In this document: one piece after another, positions 17,295 through 29,466 of the stretch | Layout of the letters: each line of letters starts with the position of its first letter | How positions within the stretch are numbered: the first letter of the stretch is position 1 | Source: an uncultured Burkholderiales bacterium | GTDB taxonomy: Bacteria; Pseudomonadota; Gammaproteobacteria; Burkholderiales; Burkholderiaceae_C | Assembly: GCA_903844825.1 (NCBI GenBank) | Contig: CAIMVC010000388.1 | Location: forward strand, 1-46,004 | Direction: 5' to 3' | DNA: 46,004 nt | Notes under the pieces: model-generated | The model's input: the letters and a program-made list of their open reading frames with translations, nothing else | The model's database searches: none | What the model was told of the DNA's origin: nothing | Made by a program: the position numbers and the translations under genes

Positions 17295-17317
17295 TGTGGA
17301 TGCTCAGTATATCCACA
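17295..17317. promoter_or_regulatory. Inverted repeat in the iclR leader
   Basis: TGTGGAT and ATCCACA are perfect 7-bp arms around 9 bp. It overlaps the alternative GTG start and lies just upstream of the preferred ATG at 17277. Possible second regulator site or leader hairpin. Confidence 0.4.
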
Positions 17318-17329
17318 GATGGTCATTTT

Positions 17330-17344
17330 GTCCGGATTCCGGAA
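17330..17344. promoter_or_regulatory. IclR-type operator, copy 2
   Basis: GTCCGG-ATT-CCGGAA upstream of the IclR gene, matching copy 1 in 13 of 15 positions, including both CCGG cores and the 3-bp spacer. Likely autoregulatory site. Confidence 0.65.
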
Positions 17345-17480
17345 TTATTCGCGCTCAGCCCGCTGGGGGACGGCTGGGATGGGGGCGTGCCAGCCTTCGG
17401 GTCGAGGCGCCCGTTTGAGTTTGGCTTGACGCTAAGGGCCGGCGGCTGGAGGCTGTGGAGGCCGGTGCGCGTCTGCCCGG

Positions 17481-19754
17481 TCAAACTGGCGGCGCTGACG
17501 CTGACGCTGGCTCTGGCGCCACGGGCGCCACGGGCGTCATGCGAATGGCCATGCCGCCCAGCACTGCGTTGCCCGACAGCGGGTCGCGCCATTGATCGTC
17601 CAGCAGGGCGTTGAGGTTGGCGCCGGGTCGCTGCGCTGCCAGGCCGAGTTGGGTGCCTGGCAGGTCATGGCCCCAGCCATGGGGCAGGCTGACCACGCCG
17701 GGCATCATGTCGGGGCTGATTTCAACTTGCGCCTGCAAGCTGCGCGGCCCTTGCCGGGTCTGGCTGGTGATCCGGGCCATGGCACCGTCCTGCAGGTTCA
17801 GGCGAGCAGCGTCGCTCGGGTGGACCAGCGCGGTGCAGCGCATTGGCCCTTTGGCGAGCACCGGCAGGTTGTGCATCCAGCTGTTGTTGCTGCGCACGTC
17901 GCGCCGGCCGATGATGACCAGTTCGGGCGCTGGCCGTGCCAGGTCAGCCACAGCGCGCAGCATGTCGCTCAGCAGGCAGGGTGGGGCCAGCTCGATCTTG
18001 CCGCTGGGCGTGCGCAGCATCTCGGGCATGCGGGGCTGTAATTCGCCCAGATCAATGCCGCCAGCCGGGTTGGAGGCCATGACGCTCGCAAGCGTCAGGC
18101 CATCGACCCGCGCGCCGAAGCCGTCGCCGTAGGGGCCGCTGCGCAGGGCCGCGTCCAGAGCCCGCTGCGGTCCCGCCAGACCTTGCGTGGCCAAAAGCAC
18201 GGCCTCGGCCTGGGCGCCGAACAGGCGCGGCGCATCCTCCTCAAACTGGGCGTCGTCCAGCGCCCGAGCGTCAAGTCCACTGCCTTTGCCCTGGGCGATC
18301 GCGGCCAGCCTGAGCAGGGTTTCCCACTCCTCCGGCTGGCCTGCCGGGCGCTCGAACACCGGAGGGCTGTAGCGTGCGTGGTTGCGCCAGGACAGCTGCG
18401 GAAACGCCAGGTCGTAGTGCATATCCTCCAGCGGTGACGGGCCGGGCAGGATCACGTCGGCATGGCGCGTGGTTTCGTTCAGGTAGATGTCCATGCTGAC
18501 CATGAACTCCAGCGTGTCGAGTGCCCGGGCCAGGCGCGGCCCGTTGGGGCTGGACAGCACGGGGTTGGTGGCGATCGTGATCAGGGCGCGGACCTGGCCC
18601 GGGCCCTGCGTTTCGATTTCTTCGGCCAGGCAGGTGATCGGCAACTCGCCCATCACCTCGGGCGCGCCGCTGACCCGGGCGTGGTGGCGGCCGGTGGCAA
18701 CGCCTTTGCCGATGCCGGGTTTGCCCATCGTGTTGGCCCCAAAGGCGGCAGGTTTTGCAAACATGGCGCCGCCGGGGATGTCCAGATGGCCGGTCAGCAC
18801 GTTGAGCACGTCGACCAGCCAACTGGCCAGGGTGCCGTATTCTTGCGTGCAGGTGCCGATGCGGGCGTAAACGGCCGCACGCGGGGTGAGCGCCAGTGTG
18901 CGGGCCAGTTCGCGGATGGTGTCGGCGCCCATGCCGCATCGCGCTGCCACGGTTTCGGGGGTGAAGGGGGCCACCGCCTGCGCCACCTCGGCCACGCCAT
19001 TGACCCAGTTGGCCACGGTGCCCAGGCGTACCAGGTTCTCCGCAAAAAGGGTCTGCACCAGGGCAGCGAGCAAAAATACGTCGGCACCGGGGCGAATGAA
19101 GTGGTGGGCGTTCGCCATGGCGGCGGTCTCGGTGCGCCGCGGGTCGATCACGATCAACTGGCCGCCGCGTGCCTGCATGGCCCGGGCCTTGCCCTTGAAG
19201 TCGGGCACGGTCCACATGCTGCCGTTGCTGGCCAGGGGGTTGGCGCCCAGCACCAGCAGCAGATCGGTGCGAGCAATGTCGGGCAGTGCCACCGACAGCC
19301 AGTGGCCGAACATCAGCCCGCTGGCCAGTTGCTTGGGCATCTGGTCCTGGGTAGACGCAGAAAAAACGTTCTGGGTGCCCAGGGCCCGCGCCAGTTTGCC
19401 AAAATAATTGAGCAGGCCGATCTTGTGCGCCGCCGGGTTGCCGACCACGGCCGCTGTTGCGTTACGTCCGTGCCTGGCGATCACTGGCGGCAGTCGGCGC
19501 TCGATCTCGGCAAACGCTTCGTCCCAACTGACGGGCACATGCACGCCCTTGCGTTTGATCATCGGGCTGCGCAGCCGGTCCGGGTCTTCATGCAGATCCT
19601 TGAGCGCCACGCCCTTCGGGCAGATATAGCCAGCGCTGAAGACGTCCTGCGCATGGCCCCGGATGCTGGTGACGCGGCCTTGTCGGACCTTGATCTCCAA
19701 ACCGCAGCAGGCTTCACACAGGGGGCAGATGCGGTGGTGGGTGGTTTCAGTCAT
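17481..19754 (-). CDS. Molybdopterin (bis-MGD) oxidoreductase with 4Fe-4S cluster
   Basis: Catalytic subunit of about 757 residues, start at the ATG at 19754 (the open frame runs further upstream but overlaps the divergent gene). An N-terminal 4Fe-4S motif C-x2-C-x3-C is seen in CPLCEACC, with the fourth Cys in GYICPKG. The molybdopterin domains follow ([40 protein letters not shown]), then the C-terminal MGD domain ([15 protein letters not shown]). No Tat signal, so cytoplasmic. It belongs to the broad FdhA/NarB-like oxidoreductase group; substrate not determinable. No small electron-transfer subunit is adjacent. Divergent from the IorAB-type Mo hydroxylase. Confidence 0.88.
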   Translation of the reverse strand: MTETTHHRICPLCEACCGLEIKVRQGRVTSIRGHAQDVFSAGYICPKGVALKDLHEDPDRLRSPMIKRKGVHVPVSWDEAFAEIERRLPPVIARHGRNATAAVVGNPAAHKIGLLNYFGKLARALGTQNVFSASTQDQMPKQLASGLMFGHWLSVALPDIARTDLLLVLGANPLASNGSMWTVPDFKGKARAMQARGGQLIVIDPRRTETAAMANAHHFIRPGADVFLLAALVQTLFAENLVRLGTVANWVNGVAEVAQAVAPFTPETVAARCGMGADTIRELARTLALTPRAAVYARIGTCTQEYGTLASWLVDVLNVLTGHLDIPGGAMFAKPAAFGANTMGKPGIGKGVATGRHHARVSGAPEVMGELPITCLAEEIETQGPGQVRALITIATNPVLSSPNGPRLARALDTLEFMVSMDIYLNETTRHADVILPGPSPLEDMHYDLAFPQLSWRNHARYSPPVFERPAGQPEEWETLLRLAAIAQGKGSGLDARALDDAQFEEDAPRLFGAQAEAVLLATQGLAGPQRALDAALRSGPYGDGFGARVDGLTLASVMASNPAGGIDLGELQPRMPEMLRTPSGKIELAPPCLLSDMLRAVADLARPAPELVIIGRRDVRSNNSWMHNLPVLAKGPMRCTALVHPSDAARLNLQDGAMARITSQTRQGPRSLQAQVEISPDMMPGVVSLPHGWGHDLPGTQLGLAAQRPGANLNALLDDQWRDPLSGNAVLGGMAIRMTPVAPVAPEPASASAPPV

Positions 19755-19792
19755 CGGGTCTCGCTGATGAGGTGGGGCAAGGGCGGCTGCGG

Positions 19793-19966
19793 TCAGGGCT
19801 TGGGGAACTCGAACTTGATTTTGCCTGCGTCCAGCGCTTTGACAAGGGCCGGCGGCGGAGCCAGCTTGCGCGGCCGGGCTGAATCGACCGTCAGATCCTG
19901 GCGTAGGATGCAGCGATACCAAGTTTTCACTTTTTCCGGCCCTGTCTCCAGGGCGTCTTTTCCCAT
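19793..19966 (-). CDS. Possible small protein, 57 residues, unknown
   Basis: An open frame on the minus strand between the divergent molybdenum enzymes, ending 38 bp before the bis-MGD oxidoreductase. Its C-terminus ([19 protein letters not shown]) looks protein-like, not random. Its only nearby ATG overlaps the start codon of the divergent 2Fe-2S gene, which argues against it unless a later start is used. No family recognised. It could be an accessory protein or the remnant of a longer gene. Confidence 0.3.
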   Translation of the reverse strand: MGKDALETGPEKVKTWYRCILRQDLTVDSARPRKLAPPPALVKALDAGKIKFEFPKP

Positions 19967-20417
19967 GAATCTGAACATCAACGCGCAAAGCGTCACCGTC
20001 GACGCTGACCCCGCCATGCCCCTGCTGTGGCTGCTTCGCGATACCCTGAACCTGACGGGTACCAAATTCGGTTGTGGCGTGGCCGCCTGCGGCGCTTGTA
20101 CGGTGCATGTGGACGGGCGTGCCGCCCGCGCCTGCGTGCTGCCGCTGTCGGTGGTGGCGGGCGCGAAAATCCGGACCATTGAAGCGCTGGGTACGGCCGA
20201 CAAACCGCATGCCCTGCAACTGGCCTGGATAGCCGAGCAAGTGCCGCAATGTGGCTACTGCCAAAGTGGCATGCTGATGGCTGCGGCCGCCTTGCTCGAG
20301 GCCAAGCCCCATCCGAGCGACGCCGACATTGACGCCGCCATGACCAACATCTGCCGCTGCGGCACCTACCAGCGGGTGCGTGCAGCCATTCACCGCGCCG
20401 CAGGAGCCGCAGCATGA
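19965..20417 (+). CDS. 2Fe-2S subunit of molybdenum hydroxylase (IorA/CoxS type)
   Basis: Small subunit of 150 residues with two 2Fe-2S clusters. The plant-ferredoxin-type cluster is C-x4-C-x2-C-x11-C ([14 protein letters not shown] then ARAC). The second is in the helical domain, CGYC and CRCGTYQR. Size and lack of a signal match isoquinoline 1-oxidoreductase alpha subunits, which are exported with the Tat-signal-bearing partner. It transfers electrons from the Mo site to an acceptor, typically a cytochrome. It overlaps the large subunit gene by 4 bp (ATGA). The ATG at 19965 is the first start compatible with the family N-terminus. Confidence 0.93.
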   Translation: MNLNINAQSVTVDADPAMPLLWLLRDTLNLTGTKFGCGVAACGACTVHVDGRAARACVLPLSVVAGAKIRTIEALGTADKPHALQLAWIAEQVPQCGYCQSGMLMAAAALLEAKPHPSDADIDAAMTNICRCGTYQRVRAAIHRAAGAAA

Positions 20418-22681
20418 AGCGCCGCACCTGGGTCCTCAGTGCGCTGGGTGTGACCGGCGCTCTGGTGGTGGGCTGGGGCCTGATGCCGGCACGTTCCCGG
20501 CTCGGCACTGCTGCCACGATGCTGCCAACCGAGGGCGACGTGGGCTTGAACGGCTGGATCAAGATAAGCCTTGATGGCAGCATCATCCTGGCCATGCACC
20601 GCAGCGAGATGGGGCAGGGTGTGCACACCGCGCTGGCCATGCTGGTGGCCGAAGAGCTTGATGTCCCTTTGCACAGGGTCCGTCTGGAGCAGGCAGGGGC
20701 CGACGCGATTTACGGCAACGTCGCCATGTTTGTAGGCAGCTTGCCTTTTCATCCCCTGGACTCGGAAGGCGGCCACAAGCCCTTGTCGGTGCGCACCGGG
20801 GAGTGGCTGGTGGGCAAGATTGCACGGGAGCTGGGGATCAACGCCACGGGCGGCTCTTCGAGTGTGGCCGATGCCTGGCTGCCTTTGCGCCAGGCTGCGG
20901 CTACGGCGCGTGCGAGTTTGCTGTCGGCCGCCGCCTTGCGCTGGCAGGTGCCGGCCGAGGCCTTGAACGTGCAGGCCGGTGTCGTCAGTCACGCCTCTGG
21001 CAAATCGGGTCATTACGGCGAGTTTGCTCAGGCGGCGGCTGGCCTGGCGCCTGCGAACGTGCGCCTCAAGGAACGCCAGACCTGGACGCTGATCGGCCAG
21101 GCGGCATCCCGCACCGACATTCCCGCCAAGACCGATGGCACAGCGCTATTTGGCATGGATGTGCGCCTGCCGGACCTGCTGTACGCCTGCGTGGTGCAGT
21201 CGCCGCAGTTGGGGGGCAGTGTGGCGTTTCTGGACGCCAAAGAGGCCCTGGCCATGCCGGGCGCGCTGCGCCTGGTCAGGCTCGACGCGGAGGCGGGCGG
21301 CAGTGCCGGCTTTGCGGTGGTGGGCAAAACCACCTGGCACGCCAGTCAGGCGGCGAAAGCGGTGCAGGTGCGCTGGGCGCAGCGCCCGGAAGGCTCGCTC
21401 GACACCCAGCGCATTCAGGCGCAACTGCAGGCCAGGCTGGCGTCCGACAAAGGCTTTACCTTCTACGACAAGGGCGATGTCGCCCAGGCCGAGGCGGCCG
21501 CCAAGCGCGTCATTCAAGCCCAGTACACGGCGCCTTATCTGGCTCATGCGACTTTGGAGCCGATGAACTGCACGGCGCAGGTCAAGGACGGCAAGGTTCT
21601 GGTTTGGGTGCCGACCCAGGTCCCCGGCATGGCGCGCGCGGCGGCTGCCCGGGTCGCTGGGGTCAAGGACGAGCAGGTCACGCTGCATGTCACCTTGCTC
21701 GGCGGTGGCTTTGGCCGTCGCCTCGAAGTCGACTTCGTGGCCCAGGCCGTGCGCATTGCCATGCAGTGCGAAGGCAAACCGGTGCAACTGAGCTGGTCGC
21801 GCGAGGAAGACATGACGCACGACTTCTACCGCCCCATGCATGTGGCGCAGCTCAGTGCGGCGGTGAACGCACAGGGGGCGGTTGACAGCTTGCGCATCAA
21901 GTCGGCGGGCGACGCCATCACGCCGCGCTGGATGGAGCGCGGTCTGCCCGCCCTGGCCGGCCCCATTGACCTGCCGGACAAGACCGCCTCCGAAGGCCTG
22001 TTTGATTTGCCTTACGGCTTTGCCCATCAGCACATGTCGCACGTGGCCACCCGCATGGGCGTTCCGGTGGGTTTTTGGCGCTCGGTTGGCCATTCGCACA
22101 ACGCTTTTTTCTCGGAGAGTTTTGTCGACGAGTTGGCGCGCGAGACCGGACAAGACCCGCTGGCCTTTCGCGCCTCACTGCTGCGGGCAGCGCCGCGCTA
22201 CCTGGCGGTGCTCAATTTAGCCGCCGAAAAAGCCGGCTGGGGCAGCGCATTGCCTGCGGGCCATGCCCAAGGCGTGGCGCTGCACGAATCCTTTGGCGCC
22301 ATCGTGGCCGAGGTGGCCGAGGTCTCCATCGAAGCCGGCGTGCCCCGCGTCCACCGCGTGGTGTGCGCGATCGACTGCGGCACGGTGGTCAACCCTGACA
22401 CGGTGGCCCAGCAAGTCGAAGGCGCTGTGATCTTTGGTTTGACGGCGGCGCTCTATGGGCGAGTCGATATTCAGGACGGGGTGGTGCAGCAAAAATGTTT
22501 TACCAGCTACCCCATGCTGCGGCTGGCGCAGGCCCCGGTGGTGCAGACCTGGATCGTGGCGAGCACGCGAGACCCCGCCGGTGTGGGTGAACCCGCCGTG
22601 CCGCCGCTGGCCCCGGCCGTGGCCAATGCCTTGTTTGCCCTGACCGGCAAGCGCTTGCGTTCCTTGCCGCTGGTGGTGTGA
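20414..22681 (+). CDS. Molybdopterin-binding large subunit, IorB type
   Basis: Protein of 755 residues, related to isoquinoline 1-oxidoreductase beta subunit and periplasmic aldehyde dehydrogenases. The N-terminus has a twin-arginine-like stretch ([11 protein letters not shown]) before a hydrophobic segment, so periplasmic membrane anchoring is likely. HRSEMGQGV (62-70) and LLGGGFGRR (about 428-436) bind the molybdopterin cytosine dinucleotide cofactor. [20 protein letters not shown] near the C-terminus carries the catalytic glutamate. Pairs with the 2Fe-2S subunit; no cytochrome subunit is adjacent. A second, divergent pair of this type lies at 43317-46004. Substrate: an N-heterocycle or aldehyde. 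Confidence 0.9.
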   Translation: MKRRTWVLSALGVTGALVVGWGLMPARSRLGTAATMLPTEGDVGLNGWIKISLDGSIILAMHRSEMGQGVHTALAMLVAEELDVPLHRVRLEQAGADAIYGNVAMFVGSLPFHPLDSEGGHKPLSVRTGEWLVGKIARELGINATGGSSSVADAWLPLRQAAATARASLLSAAALRWQVPAEALNVQAGVVSHASGKSGHYGEFAQAAAGLAPANVRLKERQTWTLIGQAASRTDIPAKTDGTALFGMDVRLPDLLYACVVQSPQLGGSVAFLDAKEALAMPGALRLVRLDAEAGGSAGFAVVGKTTWHASQAAKAVQVRWAQRPEGSLDTQRIQAQLQARLASDKGFTFYDKGDVAQAEAAAKRVIQAQYTAPYLAHATLEPMNCTAQVKDGKVLVWVPTQVPGMARAAAARVAGVKDEQVTLHVTLLGGGFGRRLEVDFVAQAVRIAMQCEGKPVQLSWSREEDMTHDFYRPMHVAQLSAAVNAQGAVDSLRIKSAGDAITPRWMERGLPALAGPIDLPDKTASEGLFDLPYGFAHQHMSHVATRMGVPVGFWRSVGHSHNAFFSESFVDELARETGQDPLAFRASLLRAAPRYLAVLNLAAEKAGWGSALPAGHAQGVALHESFGAIVAEVAEVSIEAGVPRVHRVVCAIDCGTVVNPDTVAQQVEGAVIFGLTAALYGRVDIQDGVVQQKCFTSYPMLRLAQAPVVQTWIVASTRDPAGVGEPAVPPLAPAVANALFALTGKRLRSLPLVV

Positions 22682-22703
22682 GCGCCGGCGGCGCTGCCGC
22701 TGG

Positions 22704-23639
22704 CTACTTGGCAAAGATGGCTGATATCTGGATCACGGCCGGACCGATCAGCACCGTCAACAGCGAGGGGAAGATGAAAAAAATCAGTGGCACCAGCATC
22801 TTGACCGGCACCTTGGCGGCGATTTCTTCGGCGCGCTGCATGCGCTTGGTGCGCATGACATCGGATTGAATGCGCAGCGACTCGGCCAGGCTGGTGCCAA
22901 ATTTATCGGCTTGCACCAGCATCGAGACCAGAGCGTGCAGGTCTTCCAGGTTCACGCGCAGGGCCAGGTTTTTCAGGGCGGCTGCGCGCCCTGAACCGGC
23001 CCGGATCTCCAGCGCCACGAGGTAGAACTCTTCGGCCAGCGTCTGGCTGCTACGGGCAATTTCCTGCGACACGCGGTTGATGGCCGCATCCATCCCCAGG
23101 CCCGATTCGGTGCAAATCACCAACAGGTCCATCAGGTCGGGCAGGGTGTCGCGCATCTCGCCGGACCTGCGTCGAATCCTGAACCCAAGGTAAAGGTCTG
23201 GCAAGTAGTAGCCTGCCGCGGCAAGCGACAGCACGCACAAGGCCAGTGTCGAGTAGCCCATGGCGGGCCAGCGGGCACGTATGAGCAAGGCCATCAGCAG
23301 GGGCAGGGCGACGGTCAGCGCCGTCTTGGTGGCGTAGTAGGTCTGCGCGGCAGCAACGTCGCGATAGCCGGCCCGGATGAACCTCAGGCGCAACTGCGAA
23401 TCCTGCCAGCCACCCTGCGGCAGGGACAGCCGTGTCAGCGACACCAGCAGCGTCTGCCAGCGGCTGCGCGGTGACCCGGTGGCGTCAGCGTTGCCGCAGG
23501 GCGTGGCCCGGTGCGTGACAGTCTGCTTCAGGCGCTGTCGGATGCGGTCCTTTTTATAGAGCTTGCCCAGGCCCAGCACCAACAGGACCGCGGTCAGAAA
23601 GGCCAGCGCCATCAAAGCCAGTTGGTCGAGCTCAGTCAT
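22704..23639 (-). CDS. tadC: Tad pilus inner-membrane protein TadC
   Basis: Type II secretion F-domain protein of 311 residues, last gene of the Tad operon. One N-terminal TM, then the T2SSF cytoplasmic domain (DLMDLLVICTESGLGMDAAINRV, LVSMLVQADKFGTSLAESLRIQS, MQRAEEIAAKVPVKMLVPLIFFIFPSLL split over about 170-305), and C-terminal TMs. With TadB it forms the platform on which Flp pilin is assembled. 9 bp downstream of tadB. It converges with the Mo hydroxylase gene, with only a GC hairpin and no T-run between them. Confidence 0.92.
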   Translation of the reverse strand: MTELDQLALMALAFLTAVLLVLGLGKLYKKDRIRQRLKQTVTHRATPCGNADATGSPRSRWQTLLVSLTRLSLPQGGWQDSQLRLRFIRAGYRDVAAAQTYYATKTALTVALPLLMALLIRARWPAMGYSTLALCVLSLAAAGYYLPDLYLGFRIRRRSGEMRDTLPDLMDLLVICTESGLGMDAAINRVSQEIARSSQTLAEEFYLVALEIRAGSGRAAALKNLALRVNLEDLHALVSMLVQADKFGTSLAESLRIQSDVMRTKRMQRAEEIAAKVPVKMLVPLIFFIFPSLLTVLIGPAVIQISAIFAK

Positions 23640-23648
23640 GGCGTAAGT

Positions 23649-24622
23649 TCAGACTTTGATCTGAACGATTTTCCACATCCATAGGCCGCCCAGACACATC
23701 ATCACCAGGCCGGCCAGCACCAGCGTGCGGCCCGTCTCGGTCGTCCAGAGCGTTGCCATGTAAAGCGGGTTGATCAGGGACAAAATGATGCCCAGGATGA
23801 AGGGCAGCGAGCCAATCATCAAGCCGGACAATTTGCCTTCAGAGGCCAGCACCCTGATCTTGCCCTTGAGCTTGATGCGCTCGCGCACGGTTCTGGCCAG
23901 CGTGCTGAGCAGCTCCGTGAGGTTGCCGCCGGTCTTGCGCTGTATCGTCAGCGCGATCACCAGAAAATTAAGGTCGTTGCTGTGGATGCGGTCGGCCAGT
24001 TCCCCCATCGCGTCGTCAAACGTCATGCCCAGGTTGATGTGCTCAAACGTTGTCTTGAACTCGGCACCCACGGGGTCGGGCAATTCCTCACCGACCATGC
24101 CCATGGCCACCGACAGACCATGCCCGGCGCGTAGCGCACGGGCAATGAAGTCAAGCGCCTCCGGCAGCTGGTCCTCAAATCGAAGTCGGCGCTTTTTTTC
24201 CTGTTGCATGAGGTAGAGCGTCGGCAGTGAAAAAGCGGCCAGCCCGCTGACAAATGAAACGACCCAACGCCCTTGCAGCAGCCAGATCGGCAGCAGCCAG
24301 GCGAGGAAACCCAGGGCTGCGCTGCTGAGCATGACTTGCGCCAGCGTCTGCTGGCTACCAGAGCGCTGGATCAGCAGGCTCAGCTGTGTAACGCCGGGTG
24401 CGTGCGTCAGGATCCACTGCAGCCACAGCAGCGGGTGGATCGCCTCCGATTTGAGCAACTGCTCCGGCTGGTGCTGGCGCCGGCGCAGGGCGATGGCGCC
24501 GAGGCGGGAAGACAGCGCCCGTGAACGGGTGCTCAGTCGCCGCCCCCATAGCGCGAGCAGCACCGCCGCGGCGCCTGTGATCACAAACACCAGCGACAAG
24601 ATCACGTAGAGCAAGTTGTGGT

Positions 24623-24626
<4 letters not shown>
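23649..24626 (-). CDS. tadB: Tad pilus inner-membrane protein TadB
   Basis: Protein of 325 residues with a T2SSF domain. Starts at a GTG (24626) that overlaps the stop of the cpaF/tadA gene (GTGA). N-terminal TM, a second TM pair near residues 95-135, then QLPEALDFIARALRAGHGL and LNFLVIALTIQRKTGGNLTELL, characteristic of TadB, and two C-terminal TMs. Partner of TadC in the pilus platform. Confidence 0.92.
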
Positions 24627-26082
<1,456 letters not shown>

Positions 26083-26107
<25 letters not shown>

Positions 26108-27237
26108 ATGGATGTCTCCGGTAAGCGCTGGCCGGTCAGGTCGGCGACCCACGCGGCGATCGACTTGGCAAAATCTGATCGGGGCTTGAGCGTGACCGCA
26201 GGCACGCCCCTGAGCAGCGAATCCTGCAGGGTGTCGATGTCTTGCGGCAGAACGCGGCTGGCGCGCAGCCCCAGTGTTTTTTCAATGTCGCTGTGGCTCA
26301 AGTCTGAGCCGCTGGTGTGGCGGTTGATCACCAGTGCCAAAGAAGATGTTGGCTGCTCCAGGCTTTCCCAGAGCCGGATGATCTGGCTGGCGCGCCGCAC
26401 CGACGGCACGTTTGCCGTTGTCACCAGAACCAATTGGTCCAGCAGGTCCGGCAGGCCCAGCACATGCAGGCTGATGGCGTCCAGGCCGAGATCGATCAGC
26501 ACGTGGTCGTAGTGTTCCAGGGCGATGCGAATGAGCCTTTCTACACACGCGGGCGTGACATGCAGCAGCGGCTCAAGCGTCTGCGGCGTCTGAATCAGGT
26601 GAAAGTTGGGCGCCAGGTGCTGCGCCATGACCTCCAGAAGTGCGCCGTCGAGCCGTTCTATTTCGTCTGAAAAATCAGCCAGGTCGTGCGCTGCCGGCGC
26701 GTTCGTGAGAAAGAGCTCCACATCGCCGAACGGCAGCGAGAGGTCGATCACCAGCACCCGCAGCCCGGGATTCTTGGCGATCTCGGCGGCCAGGTTGGCC
26801 ACCACGCAGGTGCTCCCATCACCGCCCTTGGCCGGCATGACGCCCAAGCAGCGACCTGCCCTGGCCTGGCTGGTCTGCGGTCCGTGCTGGCGGGCCTGCA
26901 GGCGGGCGACGGCACCGTCGACTGCGGCTTGGGCATCGGAGGCGATGACTTCCCGGACACCCGCGCGCATGGCCCGCAGCAGGAAAGCAGGCTCCGGGCT
27001 CGCGGCTATCAGCACGATCGCCGCTTTGGGCAGTGCTGCGCTCAGGGTTTCAATTTTTTCGAGCAGGGCGTCAGTATTCTCAAAACCACCGATCAGCACC
27101 AGGTCGGGTCGGTAAGCCAGCACGCGCACAGGCAGCTCGGCCAGCAGGCCTTGCACTCTGGTGAACTGGTACGTTGGCGGCTCGAAGCTCAGGCTCGGTT
27201 CGAAGGCGCTGCGATTTGAAAACAGGACGATGTGCAC
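26083..27237 (-). CDS. cpaE: CpaE/TadZ-like pilus localisation ATPase
   Basis: Protein of 384 residues starting at a GTG (27237), 8 bp after the TadE-type gene. The longer open frame lies in that gene and is rejected. An N-terminal receiver-like domain (about 1-120; DLVLIGG, AAIVLIAA) lacks a clear phospho-acceptor. The C-terminal MinD/ParA-type ATPase has a deviant Walker A (AKGGDGSTCVVANLA), switch I DLSLPFGDVELFL, and DHVLIDLG. It positions the Tad machine at a pole or site. Confidence 0.9.
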
Positions 27238-27245
27238 GGTTGTGT

Positions 27246-27713
27246 TCAGTGGCAACTGCTGTTGGACTCGCCGGCAATGACGTTGCGCATGGCCTCGCGA
27301 ATTTGTAGGCTGCGGTGAGCAGGCAGGGTCAAGGTAAGGGGGGAGGCAGGAATCAACAGCTGCGCCTGCAGACCGCTCAGGCGGGCCTCGACCAGCGTGC
27401 AATCGGTCTGTGTGCACTGGGCAGGGCTGTAGGTCAGCACCAGCCAGTCACTGCGGCTGCCAACGCGGATGTGACCCGAGGCTTCAATGAAATAGCGCAC
27501 CTGCTCGCGGATTCGCGTCTCCTGAACAGCGCCCGGGTCGCACAAACTGGCCAGACGACTGGCTCGCGCCGAGGCTTCGGCGGCCGTGTTCCACAGCAGC
27601 ATGAATCGGGCAAACTCCAGCGCCGCGATCAGGGCCACGCAAAACACGGACAAGGAAAGTGCCAGCTCGATCATGGCCGAGCCGGCTTGCTGGCGCCGCC
27701 CAATGAGGCTCAC
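27246..27713 (-). CDS. TadE-like pseudopilin
   Basis: Protein of 155 residues. The GTG start at 27713 overlaps the preceding stop (GTGA). Short basic leader, then the prepilin-like TadE segment GSAMIELALSLSVFCVALI and a single TM. The rest is a periplasmic domain with a Cys pair near CTQTDC. Minor pilin of the Tad system, processed by a prepilin peptidase not found in this window. Confidence 0.85.
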   Translation of the reverse strand: MSLIGRRQQAGSAMIELALSLSVFCVALIAALEFARFMLLWNTAAEASARASRLASLCDPGAVQETRIREQVRYFIEASGHIRVGSRSDWLVLTYSPAQCTQTDCTLVEARLSGLQAQLLIPASPLTLTLPAHRSLQIREAMRNVIAGESNSSCH

Positions 27714-28243
27714 AGGGTTTGCCTCATGGTGCTGCTGATGGGGCCGAAGGTCAGGGTCGGTGAGCTACCGACCACGTTAGACAAGAAGCCTGCAAAGTGC
27801 AGGGGATGCTGGTAGCCGGTGGCGGTGACGCTGACCAGATTGATGCGGGTGGCGCTCGTCACCGTGGCGTCTGCCGTGGTGCGCTGGGAGCGGTGTGTCG
27901 CTGGCGCGTTGAGGGCGTCGCTGACCGTCACGCTAAAGCCGCTCGCAGAAAATCCCGGCAGCAAGGCCGTGCCGCTGCAGGGTCTGGTGCTGCTCAGGCT
28001 GGCGTGGGTGAGCAGGCACCCGGCTTCGATGTGGCCAGTTCCGGGTGCGCGTGTCGAGAGATAGCGGGCGGCGCTGTGGACCTGGTTGACCAGCACCTTG
28101 TAGGCCGCAATCGCCAGTGAAAATTCCACGCTGGCCAGCGTCAGAAACACCAGCAGCGGCAGCAGCAGGGCCAGCTCGACCAGCACCGCACCCTGTGCCT
28201 GTCGGGCGCGCCCGTGCCTTGAGTGCTTTGTTTGACGCGTCAT
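27710..28243 (-). CDS. TadE-like pseudopilin
   Basis: Protein of about 177 residues. The ATG at 28243 overlaps the TadG stop (ATGA), so it is preferred over the ORF's longer form. Basic leader followed by QGAVLVELALLLPLLVFLT, the TadE-family membrane segment with the conserved Glu. The exported part has a Cys pair (GCLLTH, RPCSG). Paired with the next TadE-like gene, as in many Tad loci with TadE and TadF. Confidence 0.86.
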   Translation of the reverse strand: MTRQTKHSRHGRARQAQGAVLVELALLLPLLVFLTLASVEFSLAIAAYKVLVNQVHSAARYLSTRAPGTGHIEAGCLLTHASLSSTRPCSGTALLPGFSASGFSVTVSDALNAPATHRSQRTTADATVTSATRINLVSVTATGYQHPLHFAGFLSNVVGSSPTLTFGPISSTMRQTL

Positions 28244-29466
28244 TGCACCAGCACCGGTACCAGCGGCCCGATGGCATCTGTTCCGCCCGGCAGCCCCGAG
28301 CTTGTGCAACCCGAGGCGGGATCGTCGGCGCGTCCCCGAAATTCAATCTCGGCATTTTGTGACGGTGACTTGGGACTGAGCATCAGCGCACAGGCCCAGC
28401 CCAGGATCGGCTTGGCCCCCGAGCCGCAGGCGCCGCTGGCGCAAGCGACCACCGGCATCGACACCAGTCGGCGCGACGAGGCGCCGTACTGCACATGCAC
28501 CTGCGCTGGCGATGAGTAGCTGGAGATGTGGCCTTGATACGCTTCACGCCCTGGCACCCGGTTTTGCATGTAGTCGCTGTAAGCGCCGCCGGCAGGGGGA
28601 GGGCGGTAGCCGTAGCCGGTGAGGTCCGGGATGGCGATGGCTGGGTCCAGCCCGCTGCCGCCTTGCTTGTAGAGGCCGAAGCGGGCATTCCATGCGTCAT
28701 CCAGCGAGGTGACCACGCCGGTCTTGATGCCGATACAGCGGTTCGCTGGGGTTGGTACGTCGCAGATGCCGGTGCCCATGAAGGCCGCCACATACGGCTC
28801 CAGCCCGCCCGAGGTGTCGGTTCCCAACACATTGGCCCAGGTAAAAAATCCGCTCACCTGCGACGCGGCCAGTGTGATCTTGTCGCCGGCCTGGTAGCCG
28901 AAGTTGCTGGTGTTGGCACCAGCGCCCTGGCACATCGCCATGGGAATCGCGCACACGCTCTGGGACGGCATGACGGTGGCCGTGGCCGTGGCCGAGAGGT
29001 CGGATGCACCCAGCCCGAGCAGGCCCATGAACAGGTGCCGCAAACTGGCCTGCCTGACGGCGCAGCGTGCATAGCGCGAGGCGGCCACAGCGCCCCCGCC
29101 CGCTGGCTGGTAGCTGCCGCCCAGGGTGGTGCTGAAGCTCACGCTGACCGGGCTGCTGCTTACCAGCGCGGCCTGAAAATCACGCCGGTTACGCTCACCC
29201 CCGACATACTGCCCGGCCAAGGCGCCGCGGCTGGGCGCATCGGGCAGGCCATTGAGTTCCAGCACCGCGGCCAACGCACAGGCGTCAGCCGAATTTTTCA
29301 GCTCGGCCTGCACCACCTGCAGTCGGCTGGCATCAATAGCCAGGCCGACAAAGCCCAGCAACACCAGCAGCGCCAGCGCGGTGGAGATGGCCACCACACC
29401 GCGCTGCTGGTGGCGAGCCGCTGCCCGCGCCGCGCCACGTTCAAAGCCCACGTGGCGGCCTCGCAT
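28240..29466 (-). CDS. TadG-like Flp pilus assembly protein
   Basis: About 408 residues from the ATG at 29466; a GTG at 29514 is an alternative, and both overlap the secretin gene. N-terminal basic stretch, then QRGVVAISTALALLVLLG and VGLAIDASRLQVVQAELKNS, the classical TadG leader helix with the AD-x-CALAA continuation. The long periplasmic domain has several Cys. Predicted to be anchored in the inner membrane and exposed to the periplasm; function in pilus tethering or assembly is inferred from Tad systems. Confidence 0.85.
   Translation of the reverse strand: MRGRHVGFERGAARAAARHQQRGVVAISTALALLVLLGFVGLAIDASRLQVVQAELKNSADACALAAVLELNGLPDAPSRGALAGQYVGGERNRRDFQAALVSSSPVSVSFSTTLGGSYQPAGGGAVAASRYARCAVRQASLRHLFMGLLGLGASDLSATATATVMPSQSVCAIPMAMCQGAGANTSNFGYQAGDKITLAASQVSGFFTWANVLGTDTSGGLEPYVAAFMGTGICDVPTPANRCIGIKTGVVTSLDDAWNARFGLYKQGGSGLDPAIAIPDLTGYGYRPPPAGGAYSDYMQNRVPGREAYQGHISSYSSPAQVHVQYGASSRRLVSMPVVACASGACGSGAKPILGWACALMLSPKSPSQNAEIEFRGRADDPASGCTSSGLPGGTDAIGPLVPVLVQ

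Noticed and set aside
18462-19964. Long plus-strand extension upstream of the 2Fe-2S subunit
   Set aside because: It is antisense to the bis-MGD oxidoreductase, Gly/Ala/His-rich without motifs, and the family N-terminus begins at 19965.
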